Positions 25,106 to 33,537 of a stretch of DNA of 41,031 bases are shown here, piece after piece. Under the pieces are notes generated by a model. The model was given only the letters and a program-made list of their open reading frames with translations. It did not search any database and had not been told where the DNA came from. The number at the start of each line of letters is the position of its first letter. Position 1 is the first letter of the stretch. Both the position numbers and the translations under genes were made by a program. The DNA is from Prevotellaceae bacterium UBA1391 (GTDB lineage: Bacteria > Bacteroidota > Bacteroidia > Bacteroidales > Bacteroidaceae): positions 1 through 41,031 of the forward strand of contig DBQP01000008.1 of the NCBI GenBank assembly GCA_002305265.1. Reading direction: 5' to 3'.

Positions 25106-25204
25106 TTGGCGGCATTTCGGCGTTGTGCAAATGGCGAAACGACAGATATTTGGCGGCGTCTTGGGGGTGTGCAAACGACGAAATGCCAATGGTTTGGCGG
25201 CGTG
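25106..25204. repeat. 44-bp (2 x 22) repeat array at the 3' end of polA
   Basis: TTGGCGGC starts at 25106, 25150 and 25194, exactly 44 bp apart, and TGTGCAAA at 25124 and 25168, again 44 bp. Each 44-bp unit is made of two 22-bp halves that are roughly inverted (GGCATTTCG on one, CGAAATGCC on the other). The third copy runs into the polA stop codon. Confidence 0.8.
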
Positions 25205-28200
25205 TCAGTGTGCTTCGAGCCAGTTGCTGCCCCAACCGCAGTCGGCCACGAGGGGGACGGACATGTGGGCCGCTCCCTCCATCTCCTCGACCACGAGGCG
25301 CTGGAGACGCTCTTTCTCCTCGGGTAGGACGGAGAAGTTGAGTTCGTCGTGCACCTGCAGGATGAGCTTGGAGCGCAGCCCTTCCGCCTGCATGCGGCGG
25401 TGGATGCGCGCCATGGCTATCTTGATGATGTCGGCAGCCGAGCCCTGGATGGGGGCGTTGATGGCGTTCCGCTCCGCGTAGCCGCGCACGGTGGCGTTGT
25501 TGGAGTTGATGTCGGGCAGATAGCAGCGCCGGCCGAAGATTGTCTCGGTGTAGCCGAGCGCGCGCGCCTTCTCGATGGAAGCATCCATATAGGCCTTGAC
25601 GCGCGGATAGGTGTCGAAGTATCCGTCAATCAGCTCTTTGGCCTCCGCGCGGCTCACCTGCATGCGCTCGGCCAGACCGAAGGTCGTGATGCCATAGATG
25701 ATGCCGAAGTTGGCGGTTTTTGCCTTCCGGCGCTGATCGGAAGTGACGTCGTCGAGGGGGATTCCATATATCTTGGCGGCAGTGGCGCGGTGGATGTCGT
25801 GTCCCTCGCGGAAGGCCTCGATCATGTGCGCGTCCTGCGAGAGATGGGCCATGATGCGCAGCTCGATCTGAGAGTAGTCGGCGGAGAAGAACAGGCAGCC
25901 TTCGTCGGGAATGAATGCCTTGCGCACCTCCTTTCCGTTGTCGTCGCGGATGGGAATGTTCTGCAGGTTCGGGTTGGAGGAGGAGAGGCGTCCCGTGGCC
26001 GTAACGGCTTGGTTGTAAGATGTGTGGATGTAGCCGGTGCGGGGATTGATGAGCGACGGCAGCGAGTCGATGTAGGTGGACAGCAGCTTCTTGTAGCCGC
26101 GGTATTCGAGGATTTTCTCCACGATGGGATGTTTCGTTCGCAGGCTTTGCAGCACTTCCTCGGAGGTGACGTACTGCCCTGTCTTCGTCTTCTTGGGCTT
26201 GTCGACAATCCTCAGCACGCCGAACAAGAGGTCGCCCACTTGCTTCGGACTCGAAACGTTGAGGGGTTGGCCCGCCAGCGCCTGGATTTCCTGTTCGGTG
26301 ACCTGCATGCGTGTCGTGAAGTCCTCGGAGGTCTGTCGCAGCGCGTCGGTGTCGATGCGGGCGCCGTTCTGCTCCATCTGGGCCAGCACGGGAACGAGCG
26401 GCATCTCTATGTCGGCAAAGAGCGGCGTGAGCTGGTTTTGCTCCAGCTCTGCCTGGAGCTTGCCGTAGAGGCGCAGCGTGACGTCCGCGTCTTCGGCGGC
26501 ATAATCCACGATGTCAGCAGGCGCAAGATCGCGCATCGTCTTCTGGTTCTTCCCCGCGGGGCCAATCAGTTGCTCGATGTGTATCGTCCGGTAGTGCAGA
26601 TAGACCTCGGCGAGGTAGTCCATGTTGTGTCGCAGCTCGGGATGTAGGACATAATGCGCGATCATCGTGTCGAACAGTGGGCCGCGGACGGCGACACCGT
26701 ATGCCGAGAGCACGTTGATGTCGTACTTGATGTTCTGTCCGATTTTCAAGATGGCGTCATTTTCATACACTGGCTTGAAGATTTCAACAATCCGCATGGC
26801 CTTCTCTCTTTCTGCCGGGACGGGAATGTAGTATGCCTCATGTTCGCGCACGCTGAAGCTCAAACCCACCAATTCTGCCTGCATGGAGTCCGCCGAAGTG
26901 GTCTCCGTGTCTAGACTGATCATTTTCTCTGACAAAAAATTCTGGCAGATTCGCGCCATTTCTTCCTCATTCTCAACGAGGAAATACTGATGAGGCGTCG
27001 ATTGAAGGTCGCTGAGATTCGCGTTTTCGGCGCCGAATTGCCCGACGGGCGGGAATTTCGCGCTCTCGTCGGCGTTCATTTGGGCCGTTTCCGCGGTCGT
27101 GACGTTGGCGACAGCGTGCGGAAGGAGTGCGCCGGCACCGAAGTGGGACGCGCTCTTGTCGGAGTGGGTTGCGCTCATGCCCGACATGAAGACGCGCTTG
27201 TCGGAAAGGGTTGCGCTCTTGTCGGAGGCGATTGCGCTCTTGTCGGACTGCTGGGTCTGCACCTGACTTTCGGCTGAAGCGTCGACCGAAGCAAAAAGGT
27301 CGGCCATGCCGGATGATTGGGCCGCCGCCTTCTTGGTGCGGCGTGCGCTCTGAGGTGATGCAGATGCTGCGCTTGAAAAAATGTCGGTGGCGCGTGTCGC
27401 ACTTGGTGCGGCGCTTTCCGGTGCACCGAGCACGCGGGCGGTGAGATTTCGGAATTCAAGTTCATCGAAGAGTTGGCGCAGCCGCTCCGCGTTCTTGGGG
27501 CTGCGGGCCAGGTCCTCCAGTGCAATCTCGCACGGCACGTCCGTCTTGATGGTGGCCAGCATCTTCGAGAACCGGATTTGCTCGGCGTTTTCTTCGACGT
27601 TTTGTTTCAGCGCTCCCTTGAGTTCGCTCGTTCGTGTCAGTAGTTCCTCGATGGAGCCAAACTGCGCGATGAGCTTCACGGCGGTTTTCTCGCCCACCTT
27701 CGGACATCCCGGGATGTTGTCGGAGGCGTCGCCCATGAGGCCGAGCAAGTCGATCACCTGTTCGGTGCGCTCGATGCCGTACTTCGCGCAGACGGCTTCC
27801 GCATCGAGAATCTCGGTGGGTTTGTCGCCGTTGCCGGGGCGATAGATCTTCACGCCGGGTCTGACGAGTTGCCCATAGTCTTTGTCGGGCGTCATCATGA
27901 AAACGTCGATTTCATCGGAAGAAAATCGCCATGCCAGCGTTCCGATGACGTCGTCGGCTTCGTAGTCGGGCACTTCGATGACGGGGATGTTGTAGGCTTT
28001 CAGCACCTCTTTGATATAGGGAACTGCAAATCGGATGCCTTCCGGCGTCTCCTCGCGCTGCGCCTTGTAGTCGGGATAGAGGCGATGGCGAAAGGTTCCG
28101 CCTTTCGGGTCGAACGCCACGCCGATGTAGTCGGGCGCTTCCTTGTTCAGCACCTCCTCCAGCGTATTGACGAAGCCGAACACGGCCGACGTATTCTCGC

Positions 28201-28288
28201 CCTTGCTGTTGATCCGAGGGGTGCGGATGAAGGCGTAGTATGCGCGGTAGATGAGTGCGTAGGCATCCAGCAGAAAAAGTTTTTTCAT
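25205..28288 (-). CDS. DNA polymerase I, 1027 aa
   Basis: This enzyme carries out DNA repair and Okazaki-fragment processing. It has three domains. The 5' nuclease is at 1 to about 290 (FLLDAYALIYRAYYAF, EADDVIGTLA, LLGLMGDASDNIPG). The 3'-5' exonuclease has all motifs: SLDTETTS (about 457), NIKYDINVL and YAAEDAD, so proofreading should be active. The polymerase has motif A DYSQIELR (about 805), motif B RRKAKTANFGIIYG and motif C LQVHDELNF. The O-helix carries Phe. It is about 100 residues longer than E. coli Pol I, mainly through a low-complexity linker at about 290-430 between the first two domains, which includes five heptapeptide repeats. It is divergent from the prenyl synthase, and its own promoter is at 28312. 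Confidence 0.97.
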   Translation of the reverse strand: MKKLFLLDAYALIYRAYYAFIRTPRINSKGENTSAVFGFVNTLEEVLNKEAPDYIGVAFDPKGGTFRHRLYPDYKAQREETPEGIRFAVPYIKEVLKAYNIPVIEVPDYEADDVIGTLAWRFSSDEIDVFMMTPDKDYGQLVRPGVKIYRPGNGDKPTEILDAEAVCAKYGIERTEQVIDLLGLMGDASDNIPGCPKVGEKTAVKLIAQFGSIEELLTRTSELKGALKQNVEENAEQIRFSKMLATIKTDVPCEIALEDLARSPKNAERLRQLFDELEFRNLTARVLGAPESAAPSATRATDIFSSAASASPQSARRTKKAAAQSSGMADLFASVDASAESQVQTQQSDKSAIASDKSATLSDKRVFMSGMSATHSDKSASHFGAGALLPHAVANVTTAETAQMNADESAKFPPVGQFGAENANLSDLQSTPHQYFLVENEEEMARICQNFLSEKMISLDTETTSADSMQAELVGLSFSVREHEAYYIPVPAEREKAMRIVEIFKPVYENDAILKIGQNIKYDINVLSAYGVAVRGPLFDTMIAHYVLHPELRHNMDYLAEVYLHYRTIHIEQLIGPAGKNQKTMRDLAPADIVDYAAEDADVTLRLYGKLQAELEQNQLTPLFADIEMPLVPVLAQMEQNGARIDTDALRQTSEDFTTRMQVTEQEIQALAGQPLNVSSPKQVGDLLFGVLRIVDKPKKTKTGQYVTSEEVLQSLRTKHPIVEKILEYRGYKKLLSTYIDSLPSLINPRTGYIHTSYNQAVTATGRLSSSNPNLQNIPIRDDNGKEVRKAFIPDEGCLFFSADYSQIELRIMAHLSQDAHMIEAFREGHDIHRATAAKIYGIPLDDVTSDQRRKAKTANFGIIYGITTFGLAERMQVSRAEAKELIDGYFDTYPRVKAYMDASIEKARALGYTETIFGRRCYLPDINSNNATVRGYAERNAINAPIQGSAADIIKIAMARIHRRMQAEGLRSKLILQVHDELNFSVLPEEKERLQRLVVEEMEGAAHMSVPLVADCGWGSNWLEAH
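27143..27247 (-). repeat. five in-frame 21-bp repeats in the polA linker
   Basis: Five units of 21 bp encode heptapeptides at about residues 348-382: SDKSAIA, SDKSATL, SDKRVFM, SGMSATH, SDKSASH. The DNA core CTTGTCGG recurs at 27155, 27197, 27218 and 27239, with a variant at 27176. The step is 21, not 22, which keeps the frame. Confidence 0.9.
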
Positions 28289-28311
28289 ATTTTTTGCATT
28301 GTAATTTGCCT

Positions 28312-28342
28312 CAAAGTTAGCGAATAAATTTCATGTCCCAAA
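28312..28342 (-). promoter_or_regulatory. promoter TTTG-N19-TAACTTTG for polA
   Basis: On the minus strand TTTG (28342-28339) and TAACTTTG (28319-28312) are 19 nt apart, 24 bp before the ATG at 28288. Confidence 0.85.
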
Positions 28343-28351
28343 TATAATGTG

Positions 28352-28359
28352 TAACTTTG
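28352..28359 (+). promoter_or_regulatory. -7 element TAACTTTG for the prenyl synthase
   Basis: TAACTTTG lies 62 bp before the ATG at 28422. It is back to back with the polA promoter; no -33 TTG is clear because the two regions overlap. Confidence 0.65.
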
Positions 28360-28421
28360 TTGCCTCAAAACGTGCGTATTCCGCGCTCCGCATTGGGGTA
28401 AAGCATTCCAAATTCTCGCAA

Positions 28422-29396
28422 ATGACTGATTTGAAAATTCTTACTTTGCCTGTCGAGCAGGACATCCAGCGTGCCCGCGACTTGTACGATTCTTTCATGG
28501 CGCACGACAATACCTTGCTCAATCTTGCGCTCTCCCATGTGAAGGAGCGCAGGGGAAAGATGTTGCGGCCGCTGCTGACCATTCTCTCGGCCCGTCTGCT
28601 GGGAGCGGTGGAGGAGCCTGTGATTTATGCTGCGGTGGCGTTCGAACTCTTCCACAACGCCAGTCTCATCCACGACGACATCGTCGATGAAAGCGACGAG
28701 CGCCGCGGAGAAGCCTCGATCAATTCGGCATTTTCCAACAAGGTGGCCGTCCTCGTGGGCGACTACATGCTGGCGTCCTCCATGCGGGCCGCCTATGGCA
28801 CGCAGAGCCTCGACCTGCTCGAGATCATGAGCAAGGCGGCCCAGCGTCTCTGCGACGGCGAGCTGCTGCAGCTGCGCAACGTGCACAATCAGCGCATTTC
28901 CGAGGAAACTTACTACCGCATCATCGACGCCAAGACCGCGGCCTTGTTCGAGGCCTGCGCGCGCTCTGGCGCCTTGCTGTCCGGTGCCGCCCAGGAAGAC
29001 GTCGATCGGATGACGCGTTTCGGCCAACTCGTAGGCCGTTGCTTCCAGATTCGCGACGACATTTTCGACTACATCGCGGGCGCGGAAATCGGCAAGCCCA
29101 CGGGCAACGACATGCAGGAGGGCAAGCTCACCCTGCCGGTCATCCATGCCCTCAAGTCAACGTCCGACCAGCAGATGCTCGACATCGCGCTCCGCGTCAA
29201 GGAGGGTACGAATTCCCGCGATGAAATCGAGCGTCTGGTGCAGTTCACGCTCCAGCACGACGGCATCGGCTATGCCGAGCGCGTCATGGAGCAGCTGGCC
29301 CAGGAAGCCCGCCAGTTGCTCGACGTCTATGCCGGCCGAGAGGCCCAGCAGACGCTCTGCCAGTTTGTCGACTACGTCGTGGAGCGCCGCTTCTAA
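28422..29396 (+). CDS. polyprenyl diphosphate synthase, 324 aa
   Basis: It condenses isopentenyl diphosphate units into the long prenyl chain, in Bacteroidales most likely for menaquinone. The first Asp-rich motif is LIHDDIVDESDERRG (DDxxD plus RRG), the second is IRDDIFDY. Also visible are GKMLRPLL near the N-terminus and GNDMQEGKLTLPVIHAL after motif two. The length is typical. The ATG at 28422 (MTDLKILTLPVEQ) is chosen over upstream in-frame codons because the promoter lies at 28352. Chain length (hepta-, octa- or longer) cannot be read from the sequence by eye. A terminator follows at 29406. Confidence 0.92.
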   Translation: MTDLKILTLPVEQDIQRARDLYDSFMAHDNTLLNLALSHVKERRGKMLRPLLTILSARLLGAVEEPVIYAAVAFELFHNASLIHDDIVDESDERRGEASINSAFSNKVAVLVGDYMLASSMRAAYGTQSLDLLEIMSKAAQRLCDGELLQLRNVHNQRISEETYYRIIDAKTAALFEACARSGALLSGAAQEDVDRMTRFGQLVGRCFQIRDDIFDYIAGAEIGKPTGNDMQEGKLTLPVIHALKSTSDQQMLDIALRVKEGTNSRDEIERLVQFTLQHDGIGYAERVMEQLAQEARQLLDVYAGREAQQTLCQFVDYVVERRF

Positions 29397-29405
29397 CCAT
29401 CCATT

Positions 29406-29447
29406 CGAATTTCCCGTGCCTGCGCAGGTGCCCGAAATTCGATTTTT
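29406..29447 (+). terminator. terminator of the prenyl synthase gene
   Basis: The stem CGAATTTC / GAAATTCG (29406-29413 with 29434-29441) encloses the self-complementary CCTGCGCAGG and is followed by ATTTTT. Confidence 0.8.
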
Positions 29448-29582
29448 CATTTGCCCACATCGTCCGCCGCAGGTGTCCTGCCGGCGCCCCGCACGGCTGG
29501 CAGCGCCCTCGCCTGCCACTGCCGTCGCTTTCCGTCTTCGTCTCAAACATTCTTGATTCTCAACATAAAAGCACAATCTACA

Positions 29583-31019
29583 ATGGGAGGTTTTTTCGGC
29601 ACAGTCCAGCCAAAATCCTGTATTAACGATCTTTTTTACGGTACAGACTACCACTCACATCTCGGCACCAAGCGTGCCGGTCTGGTCACCTTCGACGTCG
29701 AAGGCGGGTTCACGCGCTCCATCCACAGCCTGGAGCGCGACTATTTTCGCTCCCGCTTCGAGCCCGAACTGGAGAAATTCCACGGCAACAGCGGCATCGG
29801 CGTCATCTCCGACACCGACCCGCAGCCCATCCTCATCAATTCCCACCTCGGCCGCTATGCCGTCGTGACCGTGGCCAAGGTCACCAACCTGCGCGAGATT
29901 GCGCAGGAGCTGCTCGAGCGCAAGATGCACCTGAGCGAGATGTCGGCCAACGTGCTCAACCAGACCGAAATCATCGCGCTGCTCATCAACATGGGCTCGA
30001 CCTTCGAGGAGGGCATCAACCTCGTCTTCCAGAAGGTGAAAGGCTCCTGCTCCATGCTCGTGCTGACCGAAAACGGCATCATCGCCGCACGCGACGCGCT
30101 CGGACGCACCCCCATCGTCGTCGGCCGCAAGCTCGACGGCGGCTACGGCGTCTGCTCCGAAAGCACGTCGTTTCCCACGCTCGACTACGTGATCGAGCGC
30201 GACCTGGGCCCGGGCGAGATTGTCCGCATCACCGCCGACGGCGTCGAGGTGCTCCAGAAGCCGCTCGAACGCAAGCAGATCTGCGCCTTCCTGTGGGTCT
30301 ACTACGGCTTCCCCGCATCGGAGTACGAGGGCATCAACGTGGAGAAAATGCGCGAAGACTGCGGCTGCGTGATGGGGCAGGAAGACAGCATCGAGGCCGA
30401 CCTCGTGTGCGGCATCCCCGACAGCGGCATCGGCACGGCCCTCGGCTACAGCGAGGGCTCCGGCATTCCCTACAAGCGCGCCGTGCTGAAATACACGCCC
30501 ACATGGCCCCGCTCCTTCACTCCCGGCAACCAAAGCCGCCGCGACCTCGTGGCCAAGATGAAGCTCATTGCCAACCGCAAGTTGCTCAAGGACAAGCGCG
30601 TCGTCTTCTGCGACGACAGCATCGTGCGCGGCACCCAGCTGCGCGACAACGTCCGCACCTTCTTCGACTCAGGCGTCAAGGAAGTGCACGTGCGCATCTC
30701 CTGTCCGCCGCTGGTCTACAGCTGCCCCTTCATCGGTTTCACCGCGTCGAAGAGCGACCTCGAGCTCATCTCGCGCCGCGTGATCGCCAGCTTCGAGGGC
30801 GAGCCCAACAAGAACCTCGAGAAGTACGCACAGACCGACTCGCCCGAATACACCCGCATGGTGGAGGAAATCCGCCGACAGCTCGGGCTCACCACGCTGA
30901 AGTTCAACAAGATCGAGACGCTCGTCGAGGCCATCGGCCTGCCCAAGTGCGACATCTGCACCCATTGCTTCGACGGCAGCTCCTACAACTATCCCTGCGC
31001 CTGCCACGACGCGGAATAA
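29583..31019 (+). CDS. PurF-like amidophosphoribosyltransferase homologue without the N-terminal cysteine, 478 aa
   Basis: The fold is that of glutamine PRPP amidotransferase. The phosphoribosyltransferase half has the PRPP loop VVFCDDSIVRGTQL (about 339-352) and KYTPTWPRSFTPGNQ. Cysteines matching the 4Fe-4S ligands of Bacillus-type PurF are kept: VCGIPDSG, SCPFIG and a C-terminal CDICTHCFDG. The glutaminase half (GTDYHSHLGTKRAGL, NSHLGRYAVVTVAKV) is present, but the chain starts MGGFFG where active PurF starts MCG, so the Ntn nucleophile is missing. The ATG at 29583 is the only start that gives this N-terminus. Bacteroidales usually keep such a protein, as I recall, in addition to a normal PurF. 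Whether it uses ammonia or another partner is unknown. A strong terminator follows at 31122. Confidence 0.85.
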   Translation: MGGFFGTVQPKSCINDLFYGTDYHSHLGTKRAGLVTFDVEGGFTRSIHSLERDYFRSRFEPELEKFHGNSGIGVISDTDPQPILINSHLGRYAVVTVAKVTNLREIAQELLERKMHLSEMSANVLNQTEIIALLINMGSTFEEGINLVFQKVKGSCSMLVLTENGIIAARDALGRTPIVVGRKLDGGYGVCSESTSFPTLDYVIERDLGPGEIVRITADGVEVLQKPLERKQICAFLWVYYGFPASEYEGINVEKMREDCGCVMGQEDSIEADLVCGIPDSGIGTALGYSEGSGIPYKRAVLKYTPTWPRSFTPGNQSRRDLVAKMKLIANRKLLKDKRVVFCDDSIVRGTQLRDNVRTFFDSGVKEVHVRISCPPLVYSCPFIGFTASKSDLELISRRVIASFEGEPNKNLEKYAQTDSPEYTRMVEEIRRQLGLTTLKFNKIETLVEAIGLPKCDICTHCFDGSSYNYPCACHDAE

Positions 31020-31121
31020 TCCGTCGCCCAGCGCCTGCGGGGCGCCAGCCACGGGCGCGACGCGTCCTTCCAGGCCTGCTCGCAGGCGACAGACAGCGCT
31101 TCTGCATCCTCACTCACGGCC

Positions 31122-31162
31122 CTGCCGCAGTTTCCCCTCCGAAGCTGCGGCAGGCTTTTTTG
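31122..31162 (+). terminator. Rho-independent terminator of the PurF-like gene
   Basis: The perfect 10-bp stem CCTGCCGCAG / CTGCGGCAGG is extended by TTC/GAA and followed by CTTTTTT. Nothing else is seen in 31020-31121 or 31163-31352. Confidence 0.9.
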
Positions 31163-31352
31163 TTTCCTTTCGGGCCCGATGGCTCCTCGTTTGCGCCATT
31201 TCATCGAGGTTTTTTCCCTCCGCCTCGGCCTGCAAACGCACCATTTCATCGCTGTTTTCTGCCCCTCGCTGTCGCCGATGCGCTTCGCCCCCGCGCCTGT
31301 CGGGCCTCTTCTTGCCAGCGCCGCGGCGCGTCCTGCAATCCCTGCATGCACA

Positions 31353-31518
31353 CAAAGGCCTTCTCGCACCTCCACGAAGGCCTTCTCGACGCATTGCGAA
31401 GGCCTTCGCGTCGGAATCGGCCGACGCATGGCGGGAAAAACGAGCGCAGTCATTTCCGATTTTGAGTGCGCTCGTTTTCGGTTTCGAGTGCGTTCCTTTC
31501 GGCTTTCGGGAGCGCTCG
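31353..31518. repeat. 22-bp phased palindrome array, 8 units
   Basis: Units start at 31353 and every 22 bp to 31507. Cores in order are CAAAGGCCTTCT, CGAAGGCCTTCT, CGAAGGCCTTCG, a degenerate unit at 31419, CGAGCGCAGTCA, TGAGTGCGCTCG, CGAGTGCGTTCC, CGGGAGCGCTCG. Cores 5 and 6 are reverse complements at 11 of 12 positions. Spacers TTTCCGATTT and TTTTCGGTTT recur exactly in the arrays at 22013 and 10047. The array lies between the PurF-like terminator and the GH43 promoter. Confidence 0.9.
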
Positions 31519-31630
31519 TGCATGTCCGAGGGTGGGCAGCCGCCGGCGCGGGACGACGGACGGTGTTGTGGTTGAATGGGCTGCGGGCGCAGCGCGGATG
31601 ATTCAAAAGTGGAAGGAAAAGGAAGAATCC

Positions 31631-31664
31631 TTGCAGGCGACGTCGGGAGTGAGTCGTAACTTTG
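31631..31664 (+). promoter_or_regulatory. promoter for the GH43 gene
   Basis: TAACTTTG at 31657-31664 matches the consensus; a TTG at 31631 is 23 nt upstream, slightly long. The leader is about 100 nt with no ORF. 31519-31630 shows nothing else. Confidence 0.65.
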
Positions 31665-31769
31665 CCGTTGCTTAGGACGCGCCTGGCGGCTTCCGTCTGG
31701 GCGATGCCGCAGGCGTGCGTGGCCCTGACGGCCACGTGCTTTCTTTCTGACTTTTAACATCTTCATCCC

Positions 31770-33356
31770 ATGAAACAGCATTTTCTTCTCCTTGCGCTGC
31801 TGGCCCTGGGGCGGGTGCTCAGCCTCTCGGCGCAAAATCCCATCATCCGTACCCACTATTCGGCGGATCCGGCTCCGCTCGTGGTCGGCGACACGCTCTA
31901 TGTCTACTACGACCGCGACGAGGGCGTGACGCCCTCGGGCGACGTGTTCTTCTACATGCGCGAATGGCGCGTGGCCTCGACGACCGACATGGTGAACTGG
32001 CGCGAGCATGGCGTTGCGTTGCCGCTATCGACCTTCAAGTGGGCCAGCGACGGCTCGGCCTGGGCCAGTCAGTGCATCGCCCGCAATGGCAAATACTACT
32101 GGTATGTCTGCGCCGATTATCCCGGCCGCTGGCACGCCGTGGGCGTGGCCGTGTCGGATACGCCGACGGGCCCCTTCCGCGATGCGCTGGGCAAGCCGCT
32201 GATTTCGACAGGCACCATGGGCGACATCGACCCGACCGTCTTCATCGACGACGACGGGCAGGCCTACCTCTATTTCGGCAACAACAAGCTGTGCTACGTG
32301 AAGCTCAATGCCGACATGATCTCCTACGACCGCTCCGTGGGGCAGAACGGCATCGTCACGGTGTCGCTCACGGCCGAGTCATTCGGAGGCGTGAAAGTGG
32401 ACGGCACGGTGCAGGGTGAGAATTGCTACGAGGAGGGTCCGTGGCTGACGAAGCGCAACGGGCTCTACTATCTGTTGTATGCAGCGGGCGGTGTGCCTGA
32501 GAATCTGGCCTATTCCACGTCCGAATCGCCCACGGGACCGTGGAAATATAGGGGAAAGTTGATGCCGGTGTCTGCCACCAATTCCTTCACCAACCACTGC
32601 GGGGTGGTGGACTTCAAGGGGCGCAGCTATCTGTTCTACCACACGGGATGGCTCAACGAGGGCAATGGCGGCGGCGGTTTCACCCGCTCGATCGCGGTGC
32701 AGGACCTGTCGTGGAACCCCGACGGCTCGCTTCCGCTGATGCAGCCCTCGCGCAAGGGCGTGGCGCCCGTCGGCACGCTGAATCCCTACCAGCGCGTGGC
32801 GGGAGCGACCTACAACAACGCCGTGGGCGTGACGACGGGCGGCGACGAGCGCGTCGGTGTTTATGCCTCGATGAGCCATACGAACGACTCGCTCTCCGTG
32901 GCTTTGGTCGACTTCGGCGAGGAAGGCGCACAGAGCATCTCGATGACGCTGAGCGACTTGCGGAATCTGTCGCGCATCAATGTGTTCGTGGCCGATGATG
33001 CGCCCTACCGCATTGCCACGATCGTCGTACCCCAGACGGGCGATCATGCCCAGCGGGAGACGGTGACGGTGAACCTCAACCGGCGTCTGACCGGCGTCCA
33101 CCGCATCCGTTTCGTGCATTTCAGCTCGTATGAGACACGTCTCTACGACTGGCAATTCCATCGTGAGACGGCAGAGACGGTGGCCATCCGGGGCCTCGAG
33201 CTTTCGGACGACGTGTCGGCCACGGGCGCTCAGGTTGCCTCCCGCCAGCGCTACACGCTCGACGGGCGCAGGGCGGGTGCCGGACTGCGGGGACTCTTGC
33301 TCGAGCAGACGACGTATGCCGACGGCACGCGGCGTGTGGAGAAGCTGCTCCGCTGA
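31770..33356 (+). CDS. secreted GH43 glycoside hydrolase with CBM6-like domain, 528 aa
   Basis: GH43 enzymes are beta-xylosidases, arabinofuranosidases or endo-arabinanases. A signal peptide (to about residue 21, LSAQ) is followed by the five-bladed propeller with the three acidic residues: SADPAPLV (base, about residue 33), GDIDPTVFIDDDG (about 150) and ENCYEEGPW (acid, about 220). The segment FTNHCGVVDFKGRSYLFYHTG is typical. A C-terminal beta domain at about 340-470 (YNNAVGVTTGGDERVGVYA, VNVNLNRRLTGVHRIRF-like) looks like a CBM6. The protein ends with a Y-x-L-D-G-R-R...G-L tail like that of the phospholipase at 10263. Substrate cannot be fixed by eye; xylan or arabinoxylan is favoured by the GH115 in the same window. 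It is a single-gene unit. Confidence 0.92.
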   Translation: MKQHFLLLALLALGRVLSLSAQNPIIRTHYSADPAPLVVGDTLYVYYDRDEGVTPSGDVFFYMREWRVASTTDMVNWREHGVALPLSTFKWASDGSAWASQCIARNGKYYWYVCADYPGRWHAVGVAVSDTPTGPFRDALGKPLISTGTMGDIDPTVFIDDDGQAYLYFGNNKLCYVKLNADMISYDRSVGQNGIVTVSLTAESFGGVKVDGTVQGENCYEEGPWLTKRNGLYYLLYAAGGVPENLAYSTSESPTGPWKYRGKLMPVSATNSFTNHCGVVDFKGRSYLFYHTGWLNEGNGGGGFTRSIAVQDLSWNPDGSLPLMQPSRKGVAPVGTLNPYQRVAGATYNNAVGVTTGGDERVGVYASMSHTNDSLSVALVDFGEEGAQSISMTLSDLRNLSRINVFVADDAPYRIATIVVPQTGDHAQRETVTVNLNRRLTGVHRIRFVHFSSYETRLYDWQFHRETAETVAIRGLELSDDVSATGAQVASRQRYTLDGRRAGAGLRGLLLEQTTYADGTRRVEKLLR

Positions 33357-33472
33357 CGCCTGTCGTGCCCGTCGGCGGCGATGGCCGGCAGTGGCGGAAG
33401 ACGGCTGCGGACGGGCTGCGCTGCGGCCCGAGAACGGCGCACGCGCCGCTGCGTGGCTGCAGTGGTGAACGA

Positions 33473-33515
33473 AAAGGGGCTGAAAACGCGTTTTTCCTGC
33501 GTTTTCAGCCCCTTT
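33473..33515. terminator. strong bidirectional terminator
   Basis: The perfect 17-bp stem AAAGGGGCTGAAAACGC with its complement closes a 9-nt loop. It separates the convergent GH43 (+) and deoC (-) genes, ending 23 bp from the deoC stop. Confidence 0.92.
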
Positions 33516-33537
33516 CTGCTGTTGGGTGGAGCTTGGG

